A stretch of DNA of 64,000 nucleotides from Litomosoides sigmodontis (lineage: Eukaryota; Nematoda; Chromadorea; Rhabditida; Onchocercidae). The notes below the pieces were generated by a model. The model saw nothing but the letters and a program-made list of their open reading frames with translations, did not search any database and was not told the origin of the DNA. The DNA lies in the NCBI GenBank assembly GCA_963070105.1, contig OY718804.1, positions 4,171,317-4,235,316 of the forward strand. Reading direction: 5' to 3'. Position 1 is the stretch's first letter, and every line of letters begins with the position of its first letter. Both the position numbers and the translations under genes were made by a program. Positions 12,673 through 25,471 of this stretch are shown here, one piece after another.

Positions 12673-14648
12673 ATGATAAGTGATGGTGCAACGAGGAACA
12701 GTAAGAGCAACAGGCGGATCAGTGATACGGTATCAGTTGGTGATAAGAGTGATAAATCAGGTGATACAACGAGTGGAGGAAATGTTGAAAGAAAGGGACA
12801 ACTGCTCATCACAAGGTCATCGAAAGCAGAGATTAATGATGCACGAGGAGGAAAAAAGGATGGCGCCGCAACTTTGACGGTACTTTTTTTCCCCTTAATT
12901 TCTATTTCATATTTTGCTAATTCATTCTCTTCCTCATGCTTATCGCTTAAGATTCACTTCGGAATTGGAGTGAATCTTAAGCTCTTTCATCTAATTATTG
13001 CGCGTAAATTGTCGCAGTTTACATTTTATTCCTAATTTCATCGTTTGCTTAATTGCGTACTTACGTTTCTTGCTTTTTTTCGTCGTTTTAGGAATCAAAT
13101 TTAACAGAAATGACAACAGCGATTAATGCAGCTACTATGCAAACAGCTAATCCTCCAACACAATTCACTGGTTATCATATATTTCCCCCTTTTTTTTTAT
13201 TGTAAAATGAATTATCAGTTTCATTATTGTAAAAATTAAAGGAAATTATTTGATTAAATTTAATAATTTAAAATACCAATAATAAGGCTGAATGAAACAA
13301 ACTTATTTCATTAATTAATTGCTAACTTATCATTATTGCCATGCACAATAGTATTTCATCATTATCCATCGTAGAAAACTTACTAGCATTATCAATTCCA
13401 ACGAATTAATAGAACTAACAATAATGAAAGTATCGTTGTGCCACTTTCGACAACTTTTGAACGTATTATACGATAATTACGTAGTAATCACGTAATATCA
13501 GAAATATATGTTACATCGAGTAAATCAACGAAGTATTTCGATACTGTTTAGTCCTAGCAAAGTATAACGTGAAGGCTAAGCATCCAGAAATAGCTACCAC
13601 TATCGATGAGAGAAATATCGTTTCATTTGACGTATTAACGAACAGAAGTAGCATTGAATTAACGACGGACGATGTTCGCTCTGAAGCAGGTACACGTTTC
13701 GTAACACTTTCTGAACACTTCAAACACGTATGGGCAATGTTAGCTTTTGATTTTAGTTTAAAATATCGAAAAATTTGAACCGAAATGTTAGCAACTTATT
13801 ACACATTGCTTTTACACTTTACATTTTTTTAAGCAAATTTCAAAAGGAATTTATTTCATCAATTAATTCCATCTTCATTTGCACTGATTACATCAAGAAA
13901 ATGAACAATAAGTGGTAGGGAAGTAAGAATAATGATTTCAATGGGATGATAAAATAATGGTTGATTTTCCTTTGATATAAATCATAATAGTCATGTCAGG
14001 TAGCGAACAACAACCGTCAACCTTACCGATGAGGAATGACGCAAGCAATGGAGGAGAATCAGAATCAGACTTGGATGACGTAGCAGCAACAGGAGGACGA
14101 GCTGAATTGACACCAAAATCGGAATCGCTGCACGAAGCAGGTGACCATGATTCAACTGAGGAACAAATTGATGGCGACGATGATTCTAAAGGTAGACTTC
14201 CTATGATTCTCTATGAATGACAGTTTGTCATTCGTTAGCATTTAATTGTTATTTTTCAAAGAGACAAAAATTTCTTTCATCTTTTTCCTCCTAACAGTTA
14301 AACACAACGAAGATGAAATGAAATCAGAAGGGAATGTCGCTATGACGGATGCGAAGGAATCCGATGAGGAAGGAAAGCAACAAGCTTCTGATGATGATAA
14401 TGGTGCGTTAGAAGGTTTAAATTATCCTGCACCCTCGCTCTTCCTTTTACCACATTTAAATTACATTTAAATTGAAAAGGTTGGATGATGGAAATGAATT
14501 TACAGCACGAACAAAAGCGTTGATGGAGAAAGTGGACAAGTGGAGCAATGAGGAAGAATCGGCGATGAAAAATACACCTGCAACCAATCGAAAGAAAATA
14601 AACGTGAAAACTCCATCATCATCGTCATCCGTCAAGCTACCTCCTTAA
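12673..14648 (+). CDS. Acidic low-complexity protein, six exons
   Basis: Predicted protein of about 287 aa of unknown function. Exons 12673-12879, 13092-13170, 13552-13689, 14000-14191, 14298-14402 and 14506-14648 join in frame at six GT-AG boundaries. The N-terminal part is Ser/Lys-rich. A middle segment (AKHPEIATTIDERNIVSFDV region) is the least biased. The C-terminal half is rich in Asp, Glu and Ser (for example DGDDDSK, ASDDDN), then turns basic (NRKKINVK) and ends SVKLPP. No signal peptide or known domain was seen. ATG 13993 could start a shorter 148-aa, three-exon product in the same frame, but the cag at 13997-13999 also works as an acceptor, so the longer model is preferred. A donor after KKIN could join a membrane exon at 15191 instead of ending at 14648. 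The acidic composition suggests a nuclear or chaperone-like protein, but this is only a guess. Confidence 0.55.
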
Positions 14649-15190
14649 AATTCTTGAATGAAATCAATATTACATTTTTCATTTTAAAATTTCTGCAATT
14701 AAATTAACAAAATTTCACTCCGAATATTTCCTAACAATCCTTGGCGGTTACATTTTTTTAAGTGACAAAAAAGAGAATAGATGCCAGCGTAAATTTCAAA
14801 ATCAAATTTTGAAATTTCTAAGGTCTAATCAGAATTTTCGATTTTCGAATTAAAGCAGTTTTTTAGCAGTCGCCAGCTCCTTCATTTGTTTCTCCTGTCC
14901 ACTATCTGATATTACTGATAAAGTAGTATATACTTGACGAACAGAATGAAACGGTTGTCGTTTCGATGAAAGCGACAAACATTGCTACACAAAAAATTGA
15001 AATTAAAATTAAATTTTTGATAACACATTTATCAGTGCTATGTGCATCATTAATTCGCATACATTGTTGTTGCAACAAATCGAATACAGCATTGTCATTT
15101 AGCATCAAAAATATTAAATTTATTCATCCTAAACAAAATCACAATCATAATCGTAATCACAATCATCATCATTATCACTATTTCTATTTT

Positions 15191-15346
15191 CAGCTTTTAT
15201 TGATCTCCGTTGGAGTTTTATTATCTTTAATTATAGCATATGTGTGGACAAGAATGTATTGTTTTCTCTTCTTTCATCGCCTCTTTGCTGTTTTTTTTTC
15301 TTTCTTAAGTAATTCGAGAAATTTAATACATCCAACAATTTCTTAA
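15191..15346 (+). other. Candidate transmembrane exon
   Basis: A strong acceptor (ctattttcag) precedes a frame starting LLLISVGVLLSLIIAYVWTR, a convincing membrane helix followed by an aromatic stretch and a stop at 15346. The phase matches a donor at the AAC-GTGAAA site inside the last exon of the preceding gene. It could therefore be an alternative C-terminal exon giving a tail-anchored form. The rest of 14649-16391 shows no other exon. No transcript evidence is available. Confidence 0.3.
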
Positions 15347-16391
15347 ATATAACACACCTAAATTAAAATTCACTTTTTCGACTATGAAACTTCAGATTAT
15401 TTTTTCATGCAAATAAAGCTTCCATAATTATCCCCATTCATTTAAAAAAACACTTCAAAACTTACTCATTTTGTCCTATTTTTTTTGAAATGACAATAAT
15501 TTATGTTTCAGTTGGAGTAAATTTAAATAAAACAAAAATGACAAAATATTTGTAAACGCTGTACTTTACAATACATGAAGTAAAACATTCTATTTTCAAA
15601 TGATTGGCATACTATACCTTTTTTTTGAAACATCACAAATATCACATTTATGAGTTCTCCCAAAATTTTACAAGTAACTTGGTGAATTAAAATTTTATTT
15701 AATTTACCAGATTACTTGTTGTAAGATTTTTAGGAATAAACATAATTGTGCATTTTTCTTATCAAATTTTATTTAATAATTGTTATTAGCACTACTACTA
15801 CCACTACTTTTAGTTGTTTAATAATAATTATACAAATAATTCCAAATACGAGTAGTCGATAAAATTTGGGAAGAAAACTTTCTTTTCACTTTTCAGTGAA
15901 TAAAAGAAAATGTTAATTGCAATGAAGCAAAGAAAAAAAAACAATTGATAATTTCCGATCAAAAGGGATGCCGTCATCAAAGAATTATAGTGAAATTTTT
16001 TGCTTACATTATCACATCACGCTAATGCACCGGTAATTTGAAAGTACCCTTAAAATAAAGTATTTCAATAAATTACTACAAACGTAGCATCCATTCGTTT
16101 CCATTGCTTCCCCCCTCATCAATTCCACCCATCGCTTTCGCAATTGTTATCTGCAAAAATTTACAATTAATTTTACTTTGAGAAAGTTTTACTAAAATGT
16201 TTCAGTTTTTATAAATGATATTTCTGACGAAATAGTACAAAAGAATTTTTTTTCTGAAAAAAATGTTACGAAAGTATTTCACGTATTATAGTGAAATTTT
16301 GAGCAATTTTATTTCACACATATTGATTGCTACTTTTAGCAATCGTCCACCCATTTCGGGAAATTTTTTTACATTTCACGTCTCTTCTTAT

Positions 16392-19300
16392 TTAAGCAAA
16401 TTGTTTTCCCACTAATAGCAACTCCCGTAACTTTTCCGCCTTCACTTTTTCCAACAAAGAAAAGCCGAACGATAGAAGTTGGCAAATAATTACCACTGAT
16501 TCCGGATCAGTAACGATGCTATGCTGTATTTTCGTCGCAGCAAATGAACGTTTCTTCAACAAATCCTCATTCAGTGCTACCTGAAATTACAAGTCGATAA
16601 TTTATATGTTCAAAACTGAAATGAACTCAACTAGTAGTGTATAACTAAAAATTAAAACTTGACGAATAAAGTATTTTTAAGAAATTTGCCATTTTTTTCC
16701 TCATGAAATACATGCATTTCAGGTTAATGTTGCTGCTTTAACATAGAGTTGTAAATGAACAAAGGCGAAATAAATTATTCACCTTAAGTTTACTTTGCCG
16801 TGGTATCGGTATTGGTCGTTTCGGCTTTCTCTGAAAATTTCCGTTTTCAGTCTAAAAATTCGAATATATTCAAATACCATAAACCCCACACCATAGATCT
16901 AAATTCGTGCATTATATTCATTAAAAGTTAACAATCAAATAATACATTACTCATTTCCACTTGGAAATGGTGGTGAAAAGAAAATGCTAAACAAGCAATA
17001 AGCACACTGTTAACTTTCGAATAAACTTTTCTTGTTTCATCTGATATAGCAAAATTTGAAATCGAAATTACATTTGCATTCATAAACACGTATAGATGAG
17101 AAGTAAGCAAGTAGGTGGCTAAATTAAAATTAAGGATATGAAATAGGAAAGTCCAGAAAATTACATAACCTCAGGCGTATCGACAGTTATTGTCGTCCGT
17201 TTCATGCAATCAATTTTCCGTCGTGCCGGTTTAGGTCGCATCGAAAGTGTTTCTGTTGCCGTACTGGACAACGATGACGACTGATTGGTGATTGAGGGAT
17301 GTTTTTGAGCAGCACCAAAATCACACTTTACTGTCGTATCATTTAATTCTTTGTTACTTAAACTGTGATACACTGAAGTGCTACGTTGCGTCATTCCTTT
17401 ATCCGACGCGTAACCATAACTGTTACGTTTAAAACACGTTCGTTGTGGTGGTATTGGTTGTGAATTTCGACCATTTTCTAATGAAATATCGAAATTTGCT
17501 CGTTTTGTTGAGTCGTTTCGCCATTTTATACCACCGCAAGCGTCATCACCGCGCGATGAGAGAGGAGTGGCAGTTGAAATTTCATCGATGGAAAATTTCC
17601 TCTTATCGGTGCTGGTAGAATGTTGCTGTTGCTGAGCCTAAAAAAATATTCTCATAGATGAAGCAGTAAAAAGAAGGTAAACTGGTAGCTATCAAATTCT
17701 TCTTCATTCAAAGGAATAGCACGTTAATTGTGATTAACATATTTTATATGATTAAAACTACTCTAATACCACACAGCTGTACTTCATAACTATCAAATCT
17801 CTTATAACATTGATACGACTAATTTTTGCCCTATTTTAATTACAATTGAAATGGTCGACAGAAATGAAAATGTTGCATGCATGCATACATACATATATAA
17901 TTAAAATTGAAATTATCAGATTTTTATGATTGAAATTTGATCTTATCATAAAGTGTAGGTGGAAAGAGTTGAAAATCAACCTTACCTGATGATTTACATT
18001 ATCATTATCACAAATATATACAAAATTTTTTGTTGCACCACTTTTGCTTCCACTTATTACTGTCCTTGCAATCGGTCCATCAAATGATGTCTCCATATAT
18101 TTCTCGTTAGAGTTTTGATTTAAATTTTCATAAAGGTGATTTGCTGCTAAACGCTGTGTTCCAGGTGAACACTGATCACTTGAATCCTTTTCAATGTCAC
18201 CAGTTGTTGCTGATGCTGGAGAAGAGGATTGGAAATTAGTGGAGCATTCTGATTCATCAACTTTAATAATTGTCGACAGCATTCTAGGACTTTTCATTCC
18301 TTGAAGTATCAGCTTTTTCTCCTCCCTAACAATCGTATTTTCTCGTTGCTCATTAACAACCGTTGCAAGTGGTTGTTTCAGGAAAGGTTTTGGTGATGTT
18401 GGCGGACGTTTGTGAAACGAAGGATTCCTTTTGGCAGCAATAATTTCTGCTATTGATTTTCCATCATTAAGACCTAAAATGTTGACGCCAATTAGAGATG
18501 GTTTTGACATTTCCGGATCAGGTGTATCGGATGAAGCTTTTGCTTCTGTATTGGTTTCACTAACATCTGATGTGCTGGTTGCAGTTGGATGCAATTTCGG
18601 TAGAGCATTTGGTACGCTAAACTGCAATTTCTTTGAATCAAGCATTTCAGCTAACTGTTTCACCGATTTCTTATTACTGTTTGATGTTGTGAACTCAGTC
18701 TTCTCTTCAAATGTCGCCCTGACAGACTTTTCCGCATTCGCAGCTCGAAAACTTTCAGAGGGATGTTTTAGTGCTTCTTGAATTTCCATCTTATCCTTCA
18801 AACTGTCCAACTTCGTTTCATAACTATTCGTAGCAGTTGCTACTGGATTAGCAGCTATATCTTCCTGATTCGCATGCTGACTTTCCGTTCCCAGAGAAAC
18901 GAGAGCATCATAAGCAGCTTTTTGCCTCCTTAGGTCAGAATACCGGAATGATACGGATGTTGGTGTAAACGGTGTTACAGGTGATGTAGTTTCGCCAGAA
19001 TCTGACGATGAGATTGAAGTGAGTTTCGCATGACGTTTCGGTAGTATCACAAAACTTTTCCTGCTTCTTTCATTATCTCTTTCGCCATAATTTGCTGACT
19101 TCGATTGACCTTTTTCATTATCCCACACTTTTCGGCCACATTTCAAACTTAATTTCAGGTTACTTCGTTCCGCTAGCGATTGCTTCTCGTCTGTCATGCA
19201 CGATGGCACAGTGAGATTATTCAAACTGTCGTACGTTTCAGTAGCGCAACTGCAACGTGCAACATTTTCATGACTACCTTCCTGATTTTGCTTGATTCCT

Positions 19301-22300
19301 TCCGCACACAACTCTACGACGCTATCAGCAGGTGTGGTAGCTACAGCGATAGCACTACGATCCGTATTAGCGATGTTCCTCTCGATCGCATCGAAAATCG
19401 TTTTGATAATTGGGTCGTGCGATAACTCTGTCACAACAAAGTTGTTGACATTCGATTCTATGTCTTCAATATGCACCAAATGTCTGAAAAATTACTTCAT
19501 TTTTAAAAAAAAAAAAAAATATAAGGAACACATAAAAGCAAAATTATGCAATAATTGTTCACACAATTTAAGAGCTCAAATTTTCTTCAAAAAAATTGTG
19601 CAAAATTTCAGACTCGAAATGCGTGGGCGTTGATACTTCTTTCGGCTTCACTTTTCCTGTTTTCCGCAACAGTTTTTTGCTTCTGCCTGAAAAGAAGAAA
19701 AGAATAAAGAAAGACGACAGGCACCTGTAGTTGCAGCAATCTCATGCAAAATCATGCAACAATGACTACCAGCAAACTGTAAATGGTAATAATAATTAAA
19801 ATTATTTGTGGCAAACGATTCGCATCAATTGAAAGGCTAATGAGTGTAAATGATGAAATTAGGAATTTTTTTCCATATTAGTCACTACTGCGCTGAAAGC
19901 ATTGTTTATAAACATTTAATTTTTAACGGAAATATGAAGGACGACGATAGTAACGATAGTATATAATTGTATTAGTAATTGAAATTGTGTTTACAATTAT
20001 GTTAAATTGAATTAATTTATCACATTATAACATCGTTTTTTTCCAAAGTTTCAAAAATTATTTCTAATTTGAAGAACTGAACATATTAGCTTATTAGCAA
20101 CTGAGAATTAAAATAAAATTAAATTTAAAATTATCCTTTTTTTCTCCGCCCTAAATTCATTTAAATTTATGCATACATTGACTATTCCAGGTAGCATCAT
20201 TTCCTGCTATATGCATATTTTCCGATTCAAACACACACTTATTATTCTCGTCTGCTTGAATCTGAAAAAGTGAATAAAGCATTTTTTTTTATAGCAATAA
20301 CAATATATTATATACTTATTGATTGGTGTCGCTATTATTAGTAATTGAGAAAGAGAATAAGAATTTCAAAAGGATTTGCGACAAATAGGATTGCATATTG
20401 TAATAAATGAGAATATTTGAAGAAAAATTTGCTGTAAAGAATTGGGTAAGCTGCAAGTTGTGAAGTATTTTGTAAAGGAAAACGAAAGAATTTTCTTTTC
20501 TCCCTCCAAAACAAAGCGAATGGAAAATGTAATTTCGCATTATTCACACCTTTTCTCACAAAAAAAATGATTCACACATTTCTTTAAAACATACTATGAA
20601 ACGGAAACAACTCGAATTTCGTTCGTTTCCTCACCTTTTCATAATATTTTAAATGCTAACTTTAACCTTTACATTCATCTTCAGACATGAAAGATGGCGA
20701 AGTGAGAGAGCAATTTGTTCAACTTTTTATAAAATGAAATTGAAGACATGTGAGGTAAAAATTGAATTATTATAGATAGCCAGGTTAATGCTAGTTTCTC
20801 ATAACTTTAGTTAACAGTCACTTCTAATTACAACTTTCATATGTAGCAAATGTATGGTTAAATTTGAAATAGAGAAAATAGAAGTTTGTAATTTTTAAAT
20901 TTATTCATTTAAGAGGAAAAATATGCTGAAAAAATCTTTTAATTTAACTAAACAATTTTCTTTTTTCTTAATCAAAAGAAAAAAATCGTTGTTTCACTAA
21001 ATTGCTAGAGCACATATCCATCAAATAGTTTACTAAATCAATCGGATCAGCGACTTTGACCAATCAGCTTTAATTACAAATTGAAATGTAATTAATCATT
21101 TGAACCGCAGAATTATAATGCAAACAATAAATCGGATCATTGCGTAATTAACGATTTTTCAAATAACCGTCTAATTAGTAATTTAAGTAGAAGTAATTAG
21201 TAGTTAATTTGTTGTTCGCAAGAAAAAATTACGGACAAAAGTATTACTTCATTCATTCATTCGTTCACATTTCAAATGTTAAATAAAAGTTTGAAATTAC
21301 TAGTATTAAGAAGAATGAAAACATAAAAGCGTAAACTTCTTAGCTTATCTTCCAAATACCTTATGCTATACATATCATCGATTAGCTATCAATCATAGTA
21401 CTCTCATTGAGAGATGAAGAAAGAGGAACGTTCAAATTTGAAACTTTCTATTTCGACAGATTTACATATAAAATATACATATACACACACTATCACTAGC
21501 TATACATTTCTCACAAAATTTAAAATTTAATCGTTTCTTAAAAATTTCCAAACTAAAAACAATCAACTGAGCGTGCTACTGATCACAAGCTTAACAAGTC
21601 AAAATAATACTTGAGAAACAATTTAATTTTAGTCAAAAAAGTATCGGTTTCATAAAAAAAAAAATTCGGATTACTCACCAATTACAATAGCTTATCTAAA
21701 TTTACGAATTTTTTTTTCTCCAAGCACAAGCAAGGAAAGGAAAATAATAGCATACATAAAATTTGTTTACTTCCAAATAAAATTTAACATTTGTTTACTT
21801 AATGTCTGACAAGACTTAAAACAGAAAGTCTCAGTTTCAAATACACTTCTGGCTGAGTTAGTGCGGCGCAGCATACGAATTATAAGTTGTAGAATAAATT
21901 AGCAATTTATGTATGCAATTTTAATTCGTTAAGGAAATGCTAATGTATTCACAATGACCTTCCATTTGCTCAGCTGAGCATCACCATAAATCATTTTGAT
22001 GATTCTCTGTCAGCCTCCTCTTGGCACTAACTCTCTGAGGTTACTTCACAATTTTCAATCTTTACATTCACTGTCCCTCTCAATGCTATCACAGTGGAAC
22101 ATTTGAAAAGCAAAAATTTTTATAATTTAAAAGAAAGATGGATGAACGAAAGAAATGCAAAGCAAAATTATTGCAAATATTTTTTTTCGCCTTTTAACAA
22201 TTCCACAATTTTTATTTTATTTTTGTTCCCATAAGTTTTCATAATTTCATACTTTTGTGAAGTCTTAAAAAGGGGCAAGTAATATTAAAGATCAAATAAA

Positions 22301-22651
22301 AATGTAGGAACTCATTTTCAAAAAAAAGGATTAAACTTTCCATAGTTGCAGTGCACAATGAATATGACAAATGCCTTGAACATAAAATGATCAAAGGTTA
22401 AATGTCATCTTTACTCTTTGAGTAACAGGAAATTTTTTCTTTCTCAAAAGAAATTAATTTAACAGATTTACAAAATTTCATAAAAAATTACTGGAGGGAT
22501 TACTCATTTAATTACTCATTCAATCTTTTATTTAGTTCTTTAGGTTTTCCATAAAATTAAAAGATGCCAGGAAAAAAAAAAACTGATAAAATACCTGAAA
22601 ACAATGACATCGTTTGCACGTTGGCGAACGTTTCGATGAATTTGTAGCCAT
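16392..22651 (-). CDS. Large Ser/Pro-rich, probably disordered protein
   Basis: Minus-strand gene of about 780 aa, family not recognised. Exons in gene order: 22651-22595, 20261-20235, 19686-19652, 19483-17986, 17637-17170, 16851-16783 and 16580-16392. The N-terminus is short and Cys-rich (TCKRCHCFQ). The 1.5-kb central exon is hydrophilic, rich in Ser, Thr, Asn and Glu, with Pro-rich basic patches (KRPPTSPKPFLKQP, MRPKPARRK, KRPIPIPRQ) that resemble SH3-ligand motifs. The last exon (VALNEDLLKKRSF onward) looks helical and ends LLVGKQFA. A phase-0 donor before GTGGGA could instead splice to a short exon near 16153, ending WMLRL. The second and third exons are small and were chosen because they alone keep the phase; treat them as tentative. 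An AATAAA-type signal for the minus strand lies about 80 bp past the stop. The first intron is 2.3 kb. Confidence 0.65.
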
Positions 22652-25360
22652 TTCGCTGCAATGAATAAAATTAATAAAAAGTTAAATTTTTAAAAATTTT
22701 CCGATTTCTATTTGCAATATTCAATGTAAGTGAAATGACAAAAAACGATCAATCGATTCAAATGTGAAAATAAAAACAATTTCCATTTAAACTTCAAATT
22801 TTGAAGTTAAATTTTCGGCACAATCTAACGATTGGCAGCCGGAAGTAATTTTCAAGAAGATTGGATGTTTTATAATTCCTTGAAATAAAATTTATATTTC
22901 TTACATTTCTTGACGCCTATTTTCAATTGCTAACATTCATCAATGCCTGCTTCTATCACATCAAAATTAGTCTATCTTAAAAAATTTTACTATAAATTTA
23001 AAATAAATATGGTAGTAAATGTTATGTGATTCAAGGAATTCAAATTCATATTAAATTAATCAATCAGTCAACCCATCATTCTATCAACCAATCAACTCGT
23101 TACAACCAATTTTTACAAACTTCCTTAGTTCGTTTTGATTTAATAATGATCTTAAAATGTGTTATTGAATTTATCGAATAGAAAAAAAAAGGTAAGCTAA
23201 AATGAGAGAAAATGCAATTGCGGCATTTTGAAGTATGAAATGCTAGCAGTTAGAAAATGCATTTGCTCACATTTCTCTATAAAAATTTTTTTCCAAATAG
23301 CGGCAAAGTTTAAATTGTAATTATAAAAGTACTGCATGGATGAAATTAATTTCGCCTTCTCATTTATTCTAAATCAATTAAAATTTCATTCCTTTCATCA
23401 AATAAGGATTTTAGATCAAACTACATGATGAGTTAGCAATTAATAGACCGATCGATCTGCTCTCTGTTCCATGGAATAATTCAAATTTCTCGTTTACGAC
23501 ACAAATTTTCAAATGACAAACATTCCAGATCGATATGAAGCTGTTAGCAGTGTTGTTGTGAAGGTTGGAGAAAACACTGACTGCAATCCTATCGCACTTT
23601 CACAAATTTATTACTTCAAATGATCTAACAAGTCATCGATGGAAATATGCAAAATATTTCGCTGATATTTTCCAATTCAATAAAGTAAAATTTGAAAAAA
23701 AAAAGCTCGAAGGAGCGAATTTCCTAAATGAACGAGTGGAGGGAAAAATAGCAAAAAAAATTGAGTTTTTTATGATAAATCAAAAATGTGTAAGATTAAG
23801 CAAACGTTAGGAAAATAGCTAAAAATATTATATGAGCCAATTGTCGTTTGCTTCAATTTTAAGAAGCTAATATTTTAAATCTCAAAAGCAGAAGAAGCGC
23901 CCTTTCAATTCTTCTAAACTTTTCAAATAGCCGAAATTTTACACAAATTACTGCAGCACTCATCCCACACTTTGCTAATTTTGCATGATCATTCTTCTAA
24001 CAGAATGTTATCGTCATCGTTATCACTACTATCATTAGTTCGTATCGCTCACTTATCACTACTGCAGTGCCGTTACTTTTGCAGTTCAAATTTTAAAAAT
24101 GATCTCAAATATTTGATTGGATAATTTTCACGAAATGATAATATTTACCATTTACCTCACTCATTCGTTGTTACGATGTTGAATATATTGAAATATGCGG
24201 CAGAAAAAGTTACTGCCATTAAGTTTCGGCAAATTCAAAAAAGAAAACGCAGTTAAAATGAATGATAATTAGAAAAATGAAAAAAGTGGAAGTGGAAAGG
24301 TGCGATGGAAGAAAAGAGGAATAATGAACAATCAGCTGAAAGTGCTTCGCAGTAAACAACGATAGAATTTCAAACATTGTTATTCATTTTGCAGGAAAAG
24401 AAAAACTGAAATGTATTTTAATTATAGAAAAGCAATTTGCAAATTTAAAATTTTAATTGATAAAATGTATGAGGCTACTTAATTAAGGCTCGTTTTTTCA
24501 TAGCCTTATCAATTTAAAGGGATAAGAAAAAGAGAGAAACCTTGTAAATACGCAAAATACGGCAAATCCAAAAATTTCTTCCAATCCTTTCCTTTTGATC
24601 TCACTTTTCCTAATGCTGGTATTACTAAAATGAAAGACATTAGAAATAAAGTATGAAATTTTATTCTTAACAAAATCAAGTGTGGAGAGAAAGAAAGAAA
24701 TTAAAAAGAATTATGTGCGAGAGATGACACACTACAATCATTTCTAACGTAATGAAAACAGAAGAGAACATCTGCGCGCATTATAGTAATTGTCCGATTA
24801 TCGCCTTGTCCGTGTCGTTCAATCATTCAAATATTATTATGAAATTAGTGGATCGTTCCATCACTCAAAACAATGCGCTAATTGCTGACAGGTGGTGGTC
24901 ACTCGTTCCGCTCCCTTTCATTTGTCCTTTCGTAAGGTTTGTTCAGCGAAGGCAAAGCATAAATTATGATGAGAATGGAATTGTTCTAACAAAATTTTAT
25001 TTTTACTTATTAAAACCTATCAATTAATGCATTTTTCTAAACAAAACAAAGCGACAAATACCAATTAGACCTTGCTAAATACGATTTCATTGTTTAATTT
25101 TCTCTTATAATTCATCAACTTCTAGTCAAATATGATGAAGTGATAAAATTGATAAAATATCTACGCACTGATATTTACATCGCATATATAAATGATTTTT
25201 GAATTTCACCTTCTAATAGTCCGATAATGTCTGTATTTTAATTAATAGAATGATTTTTCAAAAAAAAAAAGAAACAGAAAGATACAAACGAAAAAGGTTA
25301 AATCAAAAATTAAATAGCAATGCGATAATCTAACTAAATAAAATAGCATTTTTACGATAA

Positions 25361-25471
25361 TGTGTGTGCGTGCGTGTGTGTGTGTGTGTGTGTGCGTGTG
25401 TGTGTGCGTGTGTGTGTGCGTGTGTGTGTGCGTGTGTGTGTGCGTGTGTGTGTGCGTGTGTGTGTGTGTGT
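25361..25471. repeat. Compound TG/CG minisatellite
   Basis: A TG-rich tract in which a CG step recurs at regular spacing. The 10-base unit TGTGTGTGCG repeats several times between about 25380 and 25460. It produces artificial Val-Cys and His-Thr frames on the two strands. Confidence 0.95.

Noticed and set aside
18431..18781. 116-codon plus-strand frame
   Set aside because: It lies opposite the long minus-strand exon 17986-19483, which has better splice sites and composition.
20316..20559. Minus-strand frames of 73-74 codons
   Set aside because: They fall in the first intron of the minus-strand gene and have AT-rich random composition and no splice signals in phase.
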